DNA from: SM23-73-3 sp964580215
GTDB lineage: Bacteria > Zixibacteria > MSB-5A5 > SM1-73
Direction of reading: 5' to 3'
NCBI GenBank assembly: GCA_964580215.1
Contig: CAZOJT010000008.1
Coordinates: forward strand, 1-64,000
Length of the DNA stretch: 64,000 nucleotides
Positions within the stretch are counted from its first letter, which is position 1, and the number at the start of each line of letters is the position of its first letter. Below the pieces are notes generated by a model, which had not been told where the DNA came from, did no database searches, and saw nothing but the letters and a program-made list of their open reading frames with translations. Positions 9,552 through 17,287 of the stretch are shown here, one piece after another. A program made the position numbers and the translations under genes.

Positions 9552-10796
9552 ATGATCAAAAAGCTCATCATCGAAAAAGCGGAAAGGCTTCAGAAGCTCC
9601 CTCCCACACCGTTCGTGGAAGCAAAGAGAATCAAACAAGGGTTGATTCGAAGGGGGGTGGAGGTGATAGACTTAGGTGAACTTGATCCAGATCCTTCGTT
9701 GAGAGATTTCTTCATCCCCTTCTTTGAAAGAAACGAAATGTTCGCTCCTTCGGATTCAAAAATCTGGCAGGAGCTAAAACAAAAGATTGGGAAATGGCTG
9801 GAGCAAAGATATGATCGGTCCGCAGGTCAGTTGACTCAAATGAGATCCGCAGGAAAGGCGAAATCCGAAAAAGAGATCCTCCCCTTCTTTGGCGAAAAGA
9901 GGGTAATTTATCATCTCCTCTTGAGTCTTATCAATCCCGGCGAAGTAGTGGCAGTGCCTGATCCTGGGGAGCCAATATATAAAATAGCCTCGGAATTAGC
10001 AGGAGCCGAAGTGGAGAGCTTCCTCTTGCTGGAGAGAAATGATTATCTTCCTAATCTGAGTGCTTTACTCTCTTCCCGACGGGGCGGCAAGCTACCAAAG
10101 ATTCTTTTTTTGAATTATCCTCATAATCCTACCTCTTCTGTGGCAGATTCTGGATTCTTCCGTGAGTTGGTAGAGTGGGCGGGAAAGAAAAACGTTTTGG
10201 TGATAAATGATGCCTCTGGAAATGAAATATGTTATGACGATCATATCCCGGTCTCTCTTTTGCAGACCAAGGGCGCCAAAAAACTGGCAGTGGAGAGGTT
10301 CTCTTTCTTTGCCTTGACCGGCATCGAGTTCGGTTTTCTGGTAGGAGACAGAGGAATCATATCCCAGGTAGAAGCATTGCAAGAAGCCCTGGGAGAGAGA
10401 GCTTCAAAAGCGTCGGTTCTTTTGGCTTTGGAGATTTTGAAAAACTACTCGCAGATTTTGCAAAAGAACAATCTGGAATTTGCCCTCAGAAAAGATACTT
10501 TGTTGAAGGGGCTTTTCAATTTAGGCTGGAGAGCCAAAAAGCCGAAGGCAGGACCTTTTGTATGGGTGAAGATTCCGCCGAAATACTCATCAGTTGGATT
10601 CTTCCGCATGCTTCTGAGGAAAACCGGCGTTTTAGTCTCTCCCGGCTTTGGGTTTGGTGAATATGGGGAAGGATACATCCGGATAGCTTTAAACCTTCCT
10701 GCTGGTCAGATTCACAAGGCTTTGGAGAGGATGGAGAAACATTCCCACTTGTGGCAAAGAAGATACCGACCAAAAAATCTTATGACGAATGATTAA
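9552..10796 (+). CDS. Class I/II aminotransferase-fold protein lacking the PLP lysine
   Basis: A 414-residue fold-type-I protein resembling LL-diaminopimelate aminotransferases: N-terminal LPPTPFVEAKRIKQGLIRRG...VIDLGELDPD, central NPGEVVAVPDPGEPIY, YPHNPT and C-terminal GEGYIRIALN. The PLP-binding lysine expected in an SKT...TG motif is replaced: the segment reads RFSFFALTGIEFG, with serine near residue 251. The usual D-x-A-Y has become NDASGNE and the downstream W-R is I-E. It is therefore probably not a standard PLP transaminase and may be regulatory or repurposed. Residues 90-101 (SAGQLTQMRSAG) are encoded by a 36-bp dispersed repeat at 9819-9854. The last codons and stop lie in another repeat (ATGACGAATGATTAATGACG). 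It precedes folB. Confidence 0.75.
   Translation: MIKKLIIEKAERLQKLPPTPFVEAKRIKQGLIRRGVEVIDLGELDPDPSLRDFFIPFFERNEMFAPSDSKIWQELKQKIGKWLEQRYDRSAGQLTQMRSAGKAKSEKEILPFFGEKRVIYHLLLSLINPGEVVAVPDPGEPIYKIASELAGAEVESFLLLERNDYLPNLSALLSSRRGGKLPKILFLNYPHNPTSSVADSGFFRELVEWAGKKNVLVINDASGNEICYDDHIPVSLLQTKGAKKLAVERFSFFALTGIEFGFLVGDRGIISQVEALQEALGERASKASVLLALEILKNYSQILQKNNLEFALRKDTLLKGLFNLGWRAKKPKAGPFVWVKIPPKYSSVGFFRMLLRKTGVLVSPGFGFGEYGEGYIRIALNLPAGQIHKALERMEKHSHLWQRRYRPKNLMTND
9819..9854 (+). repeat. In-frame repeat (TCCGCAGGTCAGTTG family) in aminotransferase gene
   Basis: The 36 bp comprise TCCGCAGGTCAGTTG, ACTCAAATGAGATCC and GCAGGA. Matching intergenic copies, with an extra internal block, lie at 20919-20961 and (complement) 15369-15423. 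Its length is a multiple of three and it keeps the frame open. Confidence 0.8.
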
Positions 10797-10856
10797 TGAC
10801 GGATGACGAATTTCAAAAGCATTATATTATCCGTCATGCGTCATTCGTCATTGAAT
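10782..10856. repeat. TGACGAATGA-type repeat
   Basis: Short repeated words ATGACGAAT, ATGACGGATGACGAAT and complements GTCATTCGTCATT form an inverted arrangement around the end of the aminotransferase gene. A similar cluster lies near 33930-33962. Confidence 0.6.
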
Positions 10857-10860
10857 TATC

Positions 10861-11235
10861 ATGGGCGTGATCAGATTACATAACATGACCTTCTATGGGT
10901 ATCATGGGATCTCTGCGGCAGAGAGGCAGACCGGAAGAAGGTTCGAGGTAGATGTGGAGTTGGTGGTGGATATGGACAAACCCGCCAGAAGCGACAAGTT
11001 GAAAGATACCGTGAACTATACCGAAGTCTACCGCACAGTGGAACAGTTGGTTTTGCAAAACAGCTTTGCCCTTCTGGAAACCATCGGAGTAAGACTGGCA
11101 AATCAGATACTGACCAGATTTAAACCTAAAGAGGTGACCGTTCGGGTAAGAAAAAAAATTCCTCCGGTGCCTGGAAACTTGGATCATATAGAGGTGGAAG
11201 TTAAACGAAAACGAAAGGGCACCAAATCCGGATAA
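10861..11235 (+). CDS. folB: Dihydroneopterin aldolase
   Basis: A 124-residue protein of usual FolB length. Family motifs are visible: MTFYGYHGISAAERQTGRRFEVDVE at the start (the YGYHG...E substrate-pocket region) and DTVNYTEVYRTVE, then the C-terminal LDHIEVEVKRKR. It converts 7,8-dihydroneopterin to 6-hydroxymethyl-7,8-dihydropterin and glycolaldehyde in folate synthesis. FolK, which acts next in the pathway, is encoded 160 bp downstream on the same strand. The gap between them contains only CCCTCTCC/GGAGAGGG and CCCGCC-type repeats. Confidence 0.93.
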   Translation: MGVIRLHNMTFYGYHGISAAERQTGRRFEVDVELVVDMDKPARSDKLKDTVNYTEVYRTVEQLVLQNSFALLETIGVRLANQILTRFKPKEVTVRVRKKIPPVPGNLDHIEVEVKRKRKGTKSG

Positions 11236-11397
11236 ATCCAATTAGGGCAGAGAAATTGAGGAACTTATCTGAGAGTTGAATGTTCCTTGCAAAGACCTCT
11301 CCCCCTCTCCATTTTATGTTGAAAATCCCGCCGGAGGCGGGGGAGAGGGGGATCGAGGGAGAGAGGTAAATAAGTTTGAGAAACTGCGAGGCTCACT

Positions 11398-11892
11398 TTG
11401 GCAACCGCTTATGTAAGCCTGGGGTCAAACTTAGGTGACAGGCTTGAATTTTTGAAAGGAGCAATTAAGAAGATAGAGGAATCAGATAAAATCTCAATTA
11501 AAAAAATCTCCTCTGTATATGAGACCCATCCGGTGGGGTATAAAGACCAGAGGTGGTTTTTAAACTTGGTTCTTGAAGTTCAAACCTCTTTTGATCCTTT
11601 TCCTTTGCTGGAACATCTTTTGTCTATCGAAGACCAGATGGGAAGGAAAAGAGAAAAAAAAGGGGGACCCAGAAATATCGATCTGGATATTTTGCTTTAC
11701 GATAACCGAATTGTGGATTCAGATCGTCTCACCATACCACACCCACGAATGCAAGAAAGAAGATTTGTTTTAATACCTCTAACACAGATTGCACCCCAAC
11801 TTTTGCATCCGTTGTTGAAAAAAAGTGCAAGACAGCTTCTGGAAATTTGTGAGGATAAGTGCATGGTAAGATTGCATTCAGAAAAAATATGA
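11398..11892 (+). CDS. folK: 2-amino-4-hydroxy-6-hydroxymethyldihydropteridine pyrophosphokinase
   Basis: A 164-residue HPPK. Typical motifs appear in order: AYVSLGSNLGDR at the N-terminus, SSVYETHPVGYKDQRWFLNLV, and GPRNIDLDILLYDN followed by IPHPRMQERRFVL. It transfers pyrophosphate from ATP to 6-hydroxymethyl-7,8-dihydropterin, the step after FolB. The frame starts at TTG 11398; no ATG lies close enough upstream of the conserved AYVSLGSN to serve instead. No folP (dihydropteroate synthase) is in the window. Confidence 0.92.
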   Translation: MATAYVSLGSNLGDRLEFLKGAIKKIEESDKISIKKISSVYETHPVGYKDQRWFLNLVLEVQTSFDPFPLLEHLLSIEDQMGRKREKKGGPRNIDLDILLYDNRIVDSDRLTIPHPRMQERRFVLIPLTQIAPQLLHPLLKKSARQLLEICEDKCMVRLHSEKI

Positions 11893-11969
11893 ATTTTCTT
11901 TGCAAACGCCTGGGTTGCCAATTATATTTATCCAGCGTTTAGAATGATCATGATCAGGTAAAAATTAAA

Positions 11970-12611
11970 ATGACTGAGCTTAATTATATCAACATAGAGG
12001 GTGCTATCGGAGCAGGGAAGACCAGCCTGGCTAAGACATTAGCAGAGAAGATGAATGCCAGATTGATTCTGGAAGAGACCGAGGAAAATCCCTTTCTTCC
12101 CGATTTCTATAAGGACCAAAGAAGATATGCCTTCCAGGCTCAGCTATTTTTCCTTCTTTCCAGGCACAAACAACAACAGGAGCTTTTTGCCACCGATCTT
12201 TTTCACAAAAAGACAGTCTCCGATTATTTCTTCGATAAAGATAGGATATTTGCTTCCGTCACTTTGGATCAAAGGGAGTTTTATCTATACGAAAAACTTC
12301 TTGCCATTCTGGAAAAAGATGTTCCCAAGCCGGATCTGGTCGTATATCTGCAAACCTCCTCAGAGGTGTTGCTGAAAAGAATAAAAGAGCGTGGTCGCTT
12401 ATATGAAAAGAACATCGATTCAGATTACATCAAAGCTTTAAATGAGGCGTATAATTATTATTTCTTCCATTACACCAAAACACCGCTTCTGGTGGTGAAC
12501 ACGGACCGGATAGATTTCGTCCATAATGAAAAAGATTTAGCGGATTTTTTAACCTTATTGAAGACGCCGCTTTCCGGCACTAAATACTATGTGCCCATTG
12601 GAGAAAAATGA
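11970..12611 (+). CDS. Deoxynucleoside kinase (dNK/dCK family)
   Basis: A 213-residue P-loop kinase. The Walker A motif GAIGAGKTSLAK lies at about residues 11-22. A glutamate-rich EETEENPFL and the base-recognition stretch YAFQAQLFFLLSRHKQQQE are typical of the deoxynucleoside kinase family. The lid region KRIKERGRLYEKNIDSDYIK carries the arginines that contact phosphates. It likely phosphorylates deoxyadenosine, deoxyguanosine or deoxycytidine in nucleotide salvage; base specificity cannot be read with confidence. It sits between folK and panB on the same strand, 39 bp before panB, and may be part of a cofactor/nucleotide operon. Confidence 0.88.
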   Translation: MTELNYINIEGAIGAGKTSLAKTLAEKMNARLILEETEENPFLPDFYKDQRRYAFQAQLFFLLSRHKQQQELFATDLFHKKTVSDYFFDKDRIFASVTLDQREFYLYEKLLAILEKDVPKPDLVVYLQTSSEVLLKRIKERGRLYEKNIDSDYIKALNEAYNYYFFHYTKTPLLVVNTDRIDFVHNEKDLADFLTLLKTPLSGTKYYVPIGEK

Positions 12612-12650
12612 GGCGTCTTTTTCACCCTCCACCAAAGGAAGAATAGAAAA

Positions 12651-13454
12651 GTGGCTGAAGAAAAGATCACGGTAAAAAGCTTCATCAAATTCAAACAAAA
12701 GAAAGAGAAGATAGCCATCCTCACTGCCTATGATTTCTTCACCGCCCGCATCCTGGATCAGATCGGAATGGATTCCATCCTGGTGGGGGATTCGGTGAAT
12801 ATGGTATTTTATGGTTACCCCAATACCCTCTCCATCAGTATGGATCAAATGATATATCACACCAAAGCGGTCACCCCAGCGGTAAAAAGAGCTTTGGTGA
12901 TTGGCGACATGCCGTTTCTCTCCTATCAGACCAGCACAGAGGAAGCCATTCTCAACGCTGGGCGTTTCTTGAAAGAAGGCGGAGCAAATGCGGTCAAGAT
13001 CGAAGGGGGACTGGAAATGGCTGATACCATAAAAAGGATAATCGAGGTAGGCATCCCGGTGATGGGGCATATCGGTTTGACCCCTCAATCCATCAACAGA
13101 TTTGGTGGATATGTGGTTCGGGGAAAATCTGAGGAGGAGAGAGAGTATTTGATGGAAAGCGCAAAAAAGTTGGAACAGATCGGATGCTTTTCCATCCTGG
13201 TTGAGTCGGTGCCAAAAAAGTTGGCTCAAGAGATTACCCAATCTCTCCAAGTTCCCACCATAGGAATTGGAGCCGGAGCCGGATGTGATGGACAGGTGCT
13301 GGTAGTAAACGACATTTTGGGTCTGTTTGAGGATTTTAAGCCAAAGTTTGTGAGAAGATACGCAGAGTTAGGAAAAGAGATAAGAAAGGCTTGCAAAAAT
13401 TATTTAGATGATGTAAAATCCGGAAAGTTTCCATCGGATGAAGAAAGCTACTAA
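12651..13454 (+). CDS. panB: 3-methyl-2-oxobutanoate hydroxymethyltransferase
   Basis: A 267-residue PanB, first committed enzyme of pantothenate synthesis, adding a hydroxymethyl group from 5,10-methylene-THF to 2-oxoisovalerate. Family motifs: AILTAYDFFTARILD, LVGDSVNMVFYG (metal and substrate contacts), GDMPFLSYQ, EGGLEMADTIKRI, GHIGLTPQS and IGIGAGAGCDGQVLV. GTG 12651 is used as start, with an AAAGGAAG box about 10 bases upstream. panC follows after a 320-bp repeat-bearing gap and panD lies 2.2 kb on, so the whole beta-alanine/pantoate route is nearly clustered. Confidence 0.95.
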   Translation: MAEEKITVKSFIKFKQKKEKIAILTAYDFFTARILDQIGMDSILVGDSVNMVFYGYPNTLSISMDQMIYHTKAVTPAVKRALVIGDMPFLSYQTSTEEAILNAGRFLKEGGANAVKIEGGLEMADTIKRIIEVGIPVMGHIGLTPQSINRFGGYVVRGKSEEEREYLMESAKKLEQIGCFSILVESVPKKLAQEITQSLQVPTIGIGAGAGCDGQVLVVNDILGLFEDFKPKFVRRYAELGKEIRKACKNYLDDVKSGKFPSDEESY

Positions 13455-13776
13455 CAAAATTCAAAATTGAAAAACAAAAGTAAAAAATTCAAATCAAAAT
13501 TAAAAGTTTATCTGTTAACAAAGCATATAAGTGTATCTGAAAAAGCTAAATGGGGGAAAGGGTTCTCTGGAGTGTCAAGCTTCAGCTTGACCTGAATCTA
13601 TTGAATGAAAAAGACCCTTTATTCGGTTCACCTAAAGGTGAACACTCCAATTTGCCTTTTCAATGAAGTTTTTGAATGGTTTCAAATTTCTCTTTGTTGC
13701 TTGCTCCTAACACCAATTTTAAATTTTGAATTGTAGTTTTGAATTTTTCATTTTGAATTTTTAATTTATATACCCG
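13455..13776. repeat. AT-rich and hairpin repeats between panB and panC
   Basis: AATTCAAAATT-type words at 13457-13510 and their complements at 13715-13768 form a loose inverted repeat. Between them lie a hairpin GTCAAGCTTCAGCTTGAC (13577-13594) and TTCACCTAAAGGTGAA (13627-13642). No gene is seen. Confidence 0.6.
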
Positions 13777-14631
13777 ATGCAGGTAGTCAGATCGCCCAAG
13801 AAGATGCAAAAGATTTGTGGGGAGCTAAAGAGGAAAGGGAAGATCATAGGTTTTGTCCCCACTATGGGCTATTTGCATGAAGGACACCTTAGTCTCATAC
13901 GAATTGCCAAAAAGAAGTCTGAGGTTCTGGTGGTGAGCGTATTTGTCAATCCCACGCAATTCGGACCAAGGGAGGATTTCAAAAGGTATCCCAGAGACTT
14001 CAAAAGAGACAGATTTCTATTAGAATCCCGCCTTCGGCGGGATGATTTTGTTTTCGCCCCTGGGAAGAAAGATATGTATCCGGAAGGATACTTAACTTAT
14101 GTGAATGTAGATAGGATCACTCAAAAATTGGAAGGAGCAGTAAGGCCGGTGCATTTTCAGGGAGTGACCACCATCGTGGCAAAACTTTTTAACATCGTTC
14201 AGCCGGATGTGGCTGTATTCGGACAGAAGGACGCTCAACAGGCGGTGGTTTTAAAAAAAATGGTGGATGATCTGAATTACCGAATAAAGATGGTAATAGC
14301 TCCTACCGTGCGGGAAAGGGATGGACTTGCCCTAAGCTCACGGAATATGTATCTCTCCACGGAAGAAAGAAAACAGGCGAAGGTTTTGTATCAAGCTTTG
14401 CTTGTGGCTGAGGATATGATAAAAAAGGGCGAAAGGAAGGCAAGCAAGATCGTCTCTGGTATGAGAACGCTAATAAATAAACAACCTCTAGCTGATATAG
14501 ACTACATTGCCATTACCGATGCCAATAGTTTGGAACTTTTAAAAAAATTAGAGGGAGAGATACTAATCTCCTTAGCGGTTCGATTCGGCAAGACCAGATT
14601 GATAGATAATATCAAAATAAAAGTCGCGTAG
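13777..14631 (+). CDS. panC: Pantothenate synthetase
   Basis: A 284-residue PanC joining pantoate and beta-alanine with ATP. Signature motifs: GFVPTMGYLHEGHLSLI (ATP-site HIGH-like), VVSVFVNPTQFGP, FHFQGVTTIV-type region (VRPVHFQGVTTIVAKLF), FGQKDAQQ and the KMSKS-like segment DGLALSSRNMYLS. Residues about 83-89, in a surface loop normally reading like LLEKVGVDFVFAP, are instead LLESRLRRDDFVFAP. They are encoded by the palindrome ATCCCGCCTTCGGCGGGAT (14025-14043), an in-frame repeat replacing or extending the loop. The stop codon (14629-14631) lies in the left arm of the hairpin at 14625-14677. Confidence 0.94.
   Translation: MQVVRSPKKMQKICGELKRKGKIIGFVPTMGYLHEGHLSLIRIAKKKSEVLVVSVFVNPTQFGPREDFKRYPRDFKRDRFLLESRLRRDDFVFAPGKKDMYPEGYLTYVNVDRITQKLEGAVRPVHFQGVTTIVAKLFNIVQPDVAVFGQKDAQQAVVLKKMVDDLNYRIKMVIAPTVRERDGLALSSRNMYLSTEERKQAKVLYQALLVAEDMIKKGERKASKIVSGMRTLINKQPLADIDYIAITDANSLELLKKLEGEILISLAVRFGKTRLIDNIKIKVA
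14025..14043. repeat. CCCGCC palindrome inside panC
   Basis: A 19-bp near-perfect palindrome (arms ATCCCGCC/GGCGGGAT, loop TTC) of the same family as dozens of intergenic copies in the window. It is read in frame as ESRLRRD. Confidence 0.85.
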
Positions 14632-14677
14632 CCGAGGCTTTATGCCTCGGTGGGCCCGCCTTTGGCGGGGCTACGCG
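14625..14677. terminator. Composite hairpin after panC
   Basis: Outer arms CGCGTAGCC (14625-14633) and GGCTACGCG (14669-14677) enclose two smaller palindromes: CCGAGGCTTTATGCCTCGG and CCCGCCTTTGGCGGG. It overlaps the panC stop and could act as a bidirectional terminator. No strong T-run follows, so the role is inferred. Confidence 0.5.
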
Positions 14678-14732
14678 CTTTGTCCAAAAATATCATATAC
14701 AATTGGTTAGTTAAGAAAGGAGGTATATCAAA

Positions 14733-15227
14733 ATGTCCAAGAAAGGTATAGCATTATGTTTGGTTGCTTTTCTTGTTTGCATTGCCACAGCTGTCTGGAC
14801 ACAAGAAAAGCCTTTCGATAGGGTGGCATCTGAAAGACTTATCGCTGGAGTTCCAGTTCCTTCGTGGCTGTGGATACCAGAGTCCTTCAAAGTAAGCCCG
14901 GACAACAGGCGAGTGGCTTATGTGGCTGGAGCAGGTAATAGGATGTTTGTGGTGGTGGACGGAAAAGAGGGTAAACAATACGATGGCGTTGCCAGCGTTC
15001 CCATCTTAAGTCCGGACAGCAAGCGGGTAGCTTATGCGGATCAGGTGGGCGATAAGTGGGTGGTGTTGCCTGTAAAAAAAGGGAAGTGGCCAACAGATGA
15101 AATGGTTAAAACAGGAAGGATTATCTTTGACTCCCCTGATAGCCTCCATTACCTTGTTGTGGAAGGTAATGTTATCTATTTAGTGGAGGAGAGGATAGAG
15201 GAAATAAGGCTGCGGTCAACGGATTAA
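14733..15227 (+). CDS. Secreted beta-propeller (WD40-like/PD40) fragment
   Basis: A 164-residue protein with signal peptide (MSKKGIALCLVAFLVCIATAVWT). Two repeats have the form VSPDNRRVAYVAG...MFVVVDGKEGKQYDGV and LSPDSKRVAYADQVGDKWVVL, which resemble WD40-like PD40 propeller blades. Full propellers need six to eight blades, so this looks truncated. The last residues (LRSTD) and the stop lie in a GGTCAACGGATTAAG repeat, also found near 34842-34946, suggesting the 3' end was lost and replaced. A strong AAAGGAGGT box sits before ATG 14733. It lies between panC and panD without an obvious metabolic link. Confidence 0.65.
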   Translation: MSKKGIALCLVAFLVCIATAVWTQEKPFDRVASERLIAGVPVPSWLWIPESFKVSPDNRRVAYVAGAGNRMFVVVDGKEGKQYDGVASVPILSPDSKRVAYADQVGDKWVVLPVKKGKWPTDEMVKTGRIIFDSPDSLHYLVVEGNVIYLVEERIEEIRLRSTD

Positions 15228-15671
15228 GCGCCCAGACGGGCGTCAGGATGGATGCAACGGATGAGAGCTTTGTTTCCCGTTGGTGTTCCCCAGACGGGCA
15301 GGCACCCGTACGGGTGAGCGGACGCTCCCGTCTGGGGGCGTCCGTGCATGGCTGGCAGGCTTCGCCAATCCTATGGATCTCATTTGAGTTCCTGTGGATT
15401 CAAATGAACAACTGACCTGCGGACGGGGAAAGAGAGCGGTGGGTGAAAAACACCCACCTTTAGCCGGTTAAATTTAGCTCCATTGCTTTATGCTCTGGTA
15501 AATGCGCTCAAAGAGGCACCGGAGCTTCACGTAAATCAATAAGAAACAGGATCGAAGAAAAAGCCTTGCTTCTGGCTCGTATTCTTGTAAATTAAAGAAG
15601 CTGGTCAACGGATGGAACGGATTTAACGGATTGAATTCTCTTTTGTAAGAACTATTTTTGAAGAAATTGTT
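15228..15671. repeat. Nested repeats between propeller fragment and panD
   Basis: A unit TTCCCGTTGGTGTTC...CATGGCTGGCAGGCTTCGCCAATCC (also near 38406-38450) is split here by about 60 bp with arms CCAGACGGG/CCCGTCTGG (15291-15336). A TCCTATGGATCTCATTTGAG-type element follows (15369-15423). Near 15602-15635 lie AACGGATT tandem words. No gene is seen. Confidence 0.6.
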
Positions 15672-16028
15672 ATGTTAGTTACAATTTGTAAATCCAAGAT
15701 TCATCGAGCGACAATCACAGAAGCTGATCTGAATTACGAGGGGAGCATCACGATAGATAAAAATCTTATGGATGCCACTGATATTTTGCCCAATGAGAAG
15801 GTGCAGGTGCTTAACCTTAATAATGGTACAAGATTTGAGACCTATGTTCTGGTGGCGGAGGCAGACTCCGGAACTATCTGCTTAAATGGTCCGGCGGCAA
15901 GATTGGGACAGGTAGGAGATCTCTTAATCATCGTCTCCTACTGTGACTTAGAATTCGAAGAGGCAAAAAAATACCAGCCTAAAGTAATTTTCGTTGACAA
16001 GGAAAATAAGATCCTAAAGAAAAGGTAG
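15672..16028 (+). CDS. panD: Aspartate 1-decarboxylase proenzyme
   Basis: A 118-residue PanD supplying beta-alanine to PanC. The self-cleavage site Gly-Ser is present in LNYEGSITIDKNLMDA (Ser near residue 25), where serine becomes the pyruvoyl cofactor. Further motifs are NNGTRFETYVL, INGPAARLGQVGDLLII-like (LNGPAARLGQVGDLLIIVSY) and the C-terminal KVIFVDKENKI. Length is normal. It completes the panB-panC-panD set. Confidence 0.95.
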   Translation: MLVTICKSKIHRATITEADLNYEGSITIDKNLMDATDILPNEKVQVLNLNNGTRFETYVLVAEADSGTICLNGPAARLGQVGDLLIIVSYCDLEFEEAKKYQPKVIFVDKENKILKKR

Positions 16029-16092
16029 CCGCGACCTTCAGGTTACGCATATAAACCCCGCAGACTAAAGCCTGCGATTACCCCAAGGGGAA

Positions 16093-16863
16093 ATGATGCA
16101 TTCAAAACCACCAGTGGCAGTTATTTTGGCGGCGGGGAAAGGGGAGAGGATGAAGTCTGATTTGCCCAAGGTGCTTCATAAATTAAGTGGAAAACCAATG
16201 GTGGAATATATAATCAACACAGCTAAGCAGGCGGGGGTGGGAAGAATCATCCTGGTGGTGGGACATAATTGGGAACAAGCTCAAAACTCCTTGAAACATC
16301 TGAAAGTCGAGTTCGTAATTCAAAAAAAGCAGTTAGGAACCGGACATGCGGTCCTGCAGACTAAAAACCTCCTGTCCGATTTTGATGGGGATATTTTGAT
16401 TCTATGTGGCGATGTTCCCCTGCTCAGAGCAGATACTTTGAAAAAGCTTCTGAAAGAGCATAGAAGAAAGAAGGCTTCCGCCACCGTTTTAACCGCAATC
16501 TTGGAAGACCCATCCGGATACGGAAGAATAATCAGGGACCCAAGAGGAATGGTGCAAGAAATAGTGGAGGAGAAGGATGCTTCTGCCGATCTAAAAAAAA
16601 TAAAGGAAATTAATACCGGCACCTTCGCCTTTGACAGAGCCCCCTTGTTTTCGGTCTTAGAGAAAGTCACCAACGAAAACAAACAGGGAGAATACTATTT
16701 GACCGACACGCTGAAACTTTTGCAGGCTCAGAAGCTTCCCATCTGGGGAATGGTGGCATCCGATCCTTTAGAGACTCTGGGGATAAATTCACCAGAGGAG
16801 TTGATAAAGGTGGAGAAGATTCTTCTTGCCCGACAGGCTAGCCAAACGAAGGTTTTGTCTTAG
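16093..16863 (+). CDS. GlmU-type nucleotidyltransferase, uridylyltransferase domain only
   Basis: A 256-residue sugar-nucleotide pyrophosphorylase. The N-terminal signature VAVILAAGKGERMKSDLPKVL contains the nucleotide-binding GxGxRM...PK motif. QLGTGHAVLQ, LCGDVPLL and GYGRIIRD are characteristic of the GlmU N-terminal domain, as is EINTGTFAF. The left-handed beta-helix acetyltransferase domain of bifunctional GlmU is absent. It likely makes UDP-GlcNAc or a related UDP-sugar, with acetyltransfer done by a separate enzyme or before this step, as in some archaea. Start ATG 16093 or ATG 16096; an AAGGGG box lies just upstream. Confidence 0.85.
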   Translation: MMHSKPPVAVILAAGKGERMKSDLPKVLHKLSGKPMVEYIINTAKQAGVGRIILVVGHNWEQAQNSLKHLKVEFVIQKKQLGTGHAVLQTKNLLSDFDGDILILCGDVPLLRADTLKKLLKEHRRKKASATVLTAILEDPSGYGRIIRDPRGMVQEIVEEKDASADLKKIKEINTGTFAFDRAPLFSVLEKVTNENKQGEYYLTDTLKLLQAQKLPIWGMVASDPLETLGINSPEELIKVEKILLARQASQTKVLS

Positions 16864-17225
16864 GCGTATAATTTTTGCTAACTGGAGAAGTTTTAAGCTT
16901 TGTAGAGGGATTTGAAATTCTCATTTGATCAAAAGCGCTCTTAAGATTTAAAGCAAGATCCTTGAAAATTTATTCATCCGTAGTTGCTCGATTTATGCGA
17001 AGCATCTTGACGATCGAGTTTCCAAATGGCTCAATGAGTTGAGCAACTACAAACTGAAGTTTTTTCAAAAGTTCTGTTAGAGAGGTCTCTGAAAAAGTGC
17101 CAGATTACGGCGGGCGAAGAACCCGCCCTACGCAGTTAGGTGTTAAACACCAACAACTTAGTTCCGCGTAGGCGGGGCTCCCAGCCCCGCAAAAACGACT
17201 TTTTCAGAGCTTTCTTAAAAAAGTA
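16864..17225. repeat. Composite palindromes upstream of 17288 gene
   Basis: An imperfect GTAGTTGCTCGATTTAT...GAGCAACTAC element spans 16980-17050; a cleaner copy is at 19040-19081. A large composite lies at 17087-17209: outer arms CTCTGAAAAAGT/ACTTTTTCAGAG enclose GCGGGCGAAGAACCCGC and GGCGGGGCTCCCAGCCCCGC, with GCGTAG/CTACGC words. No gene is seen. Confidence 0.65.
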
Positions 17226-17254
17226 TTGACAGGTTCTAATAAAGGCTCTATATT
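17226..17254 (+). promoter_or_regulatory. Sigma-70-type promoter
   Basis: TTGACA (17226-17231), a 17-bp spacer and TATATT (17249-17254), close to consensus. It lies 34 bp before ATG 17288 and probably drives the secreted-protein/LytR_C/rsfS run. Confidence 0.75.
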
Positions 17255-17287
17255 TCTCTTAGCAGTTTCGTAAAGGTGGAAGATTTA

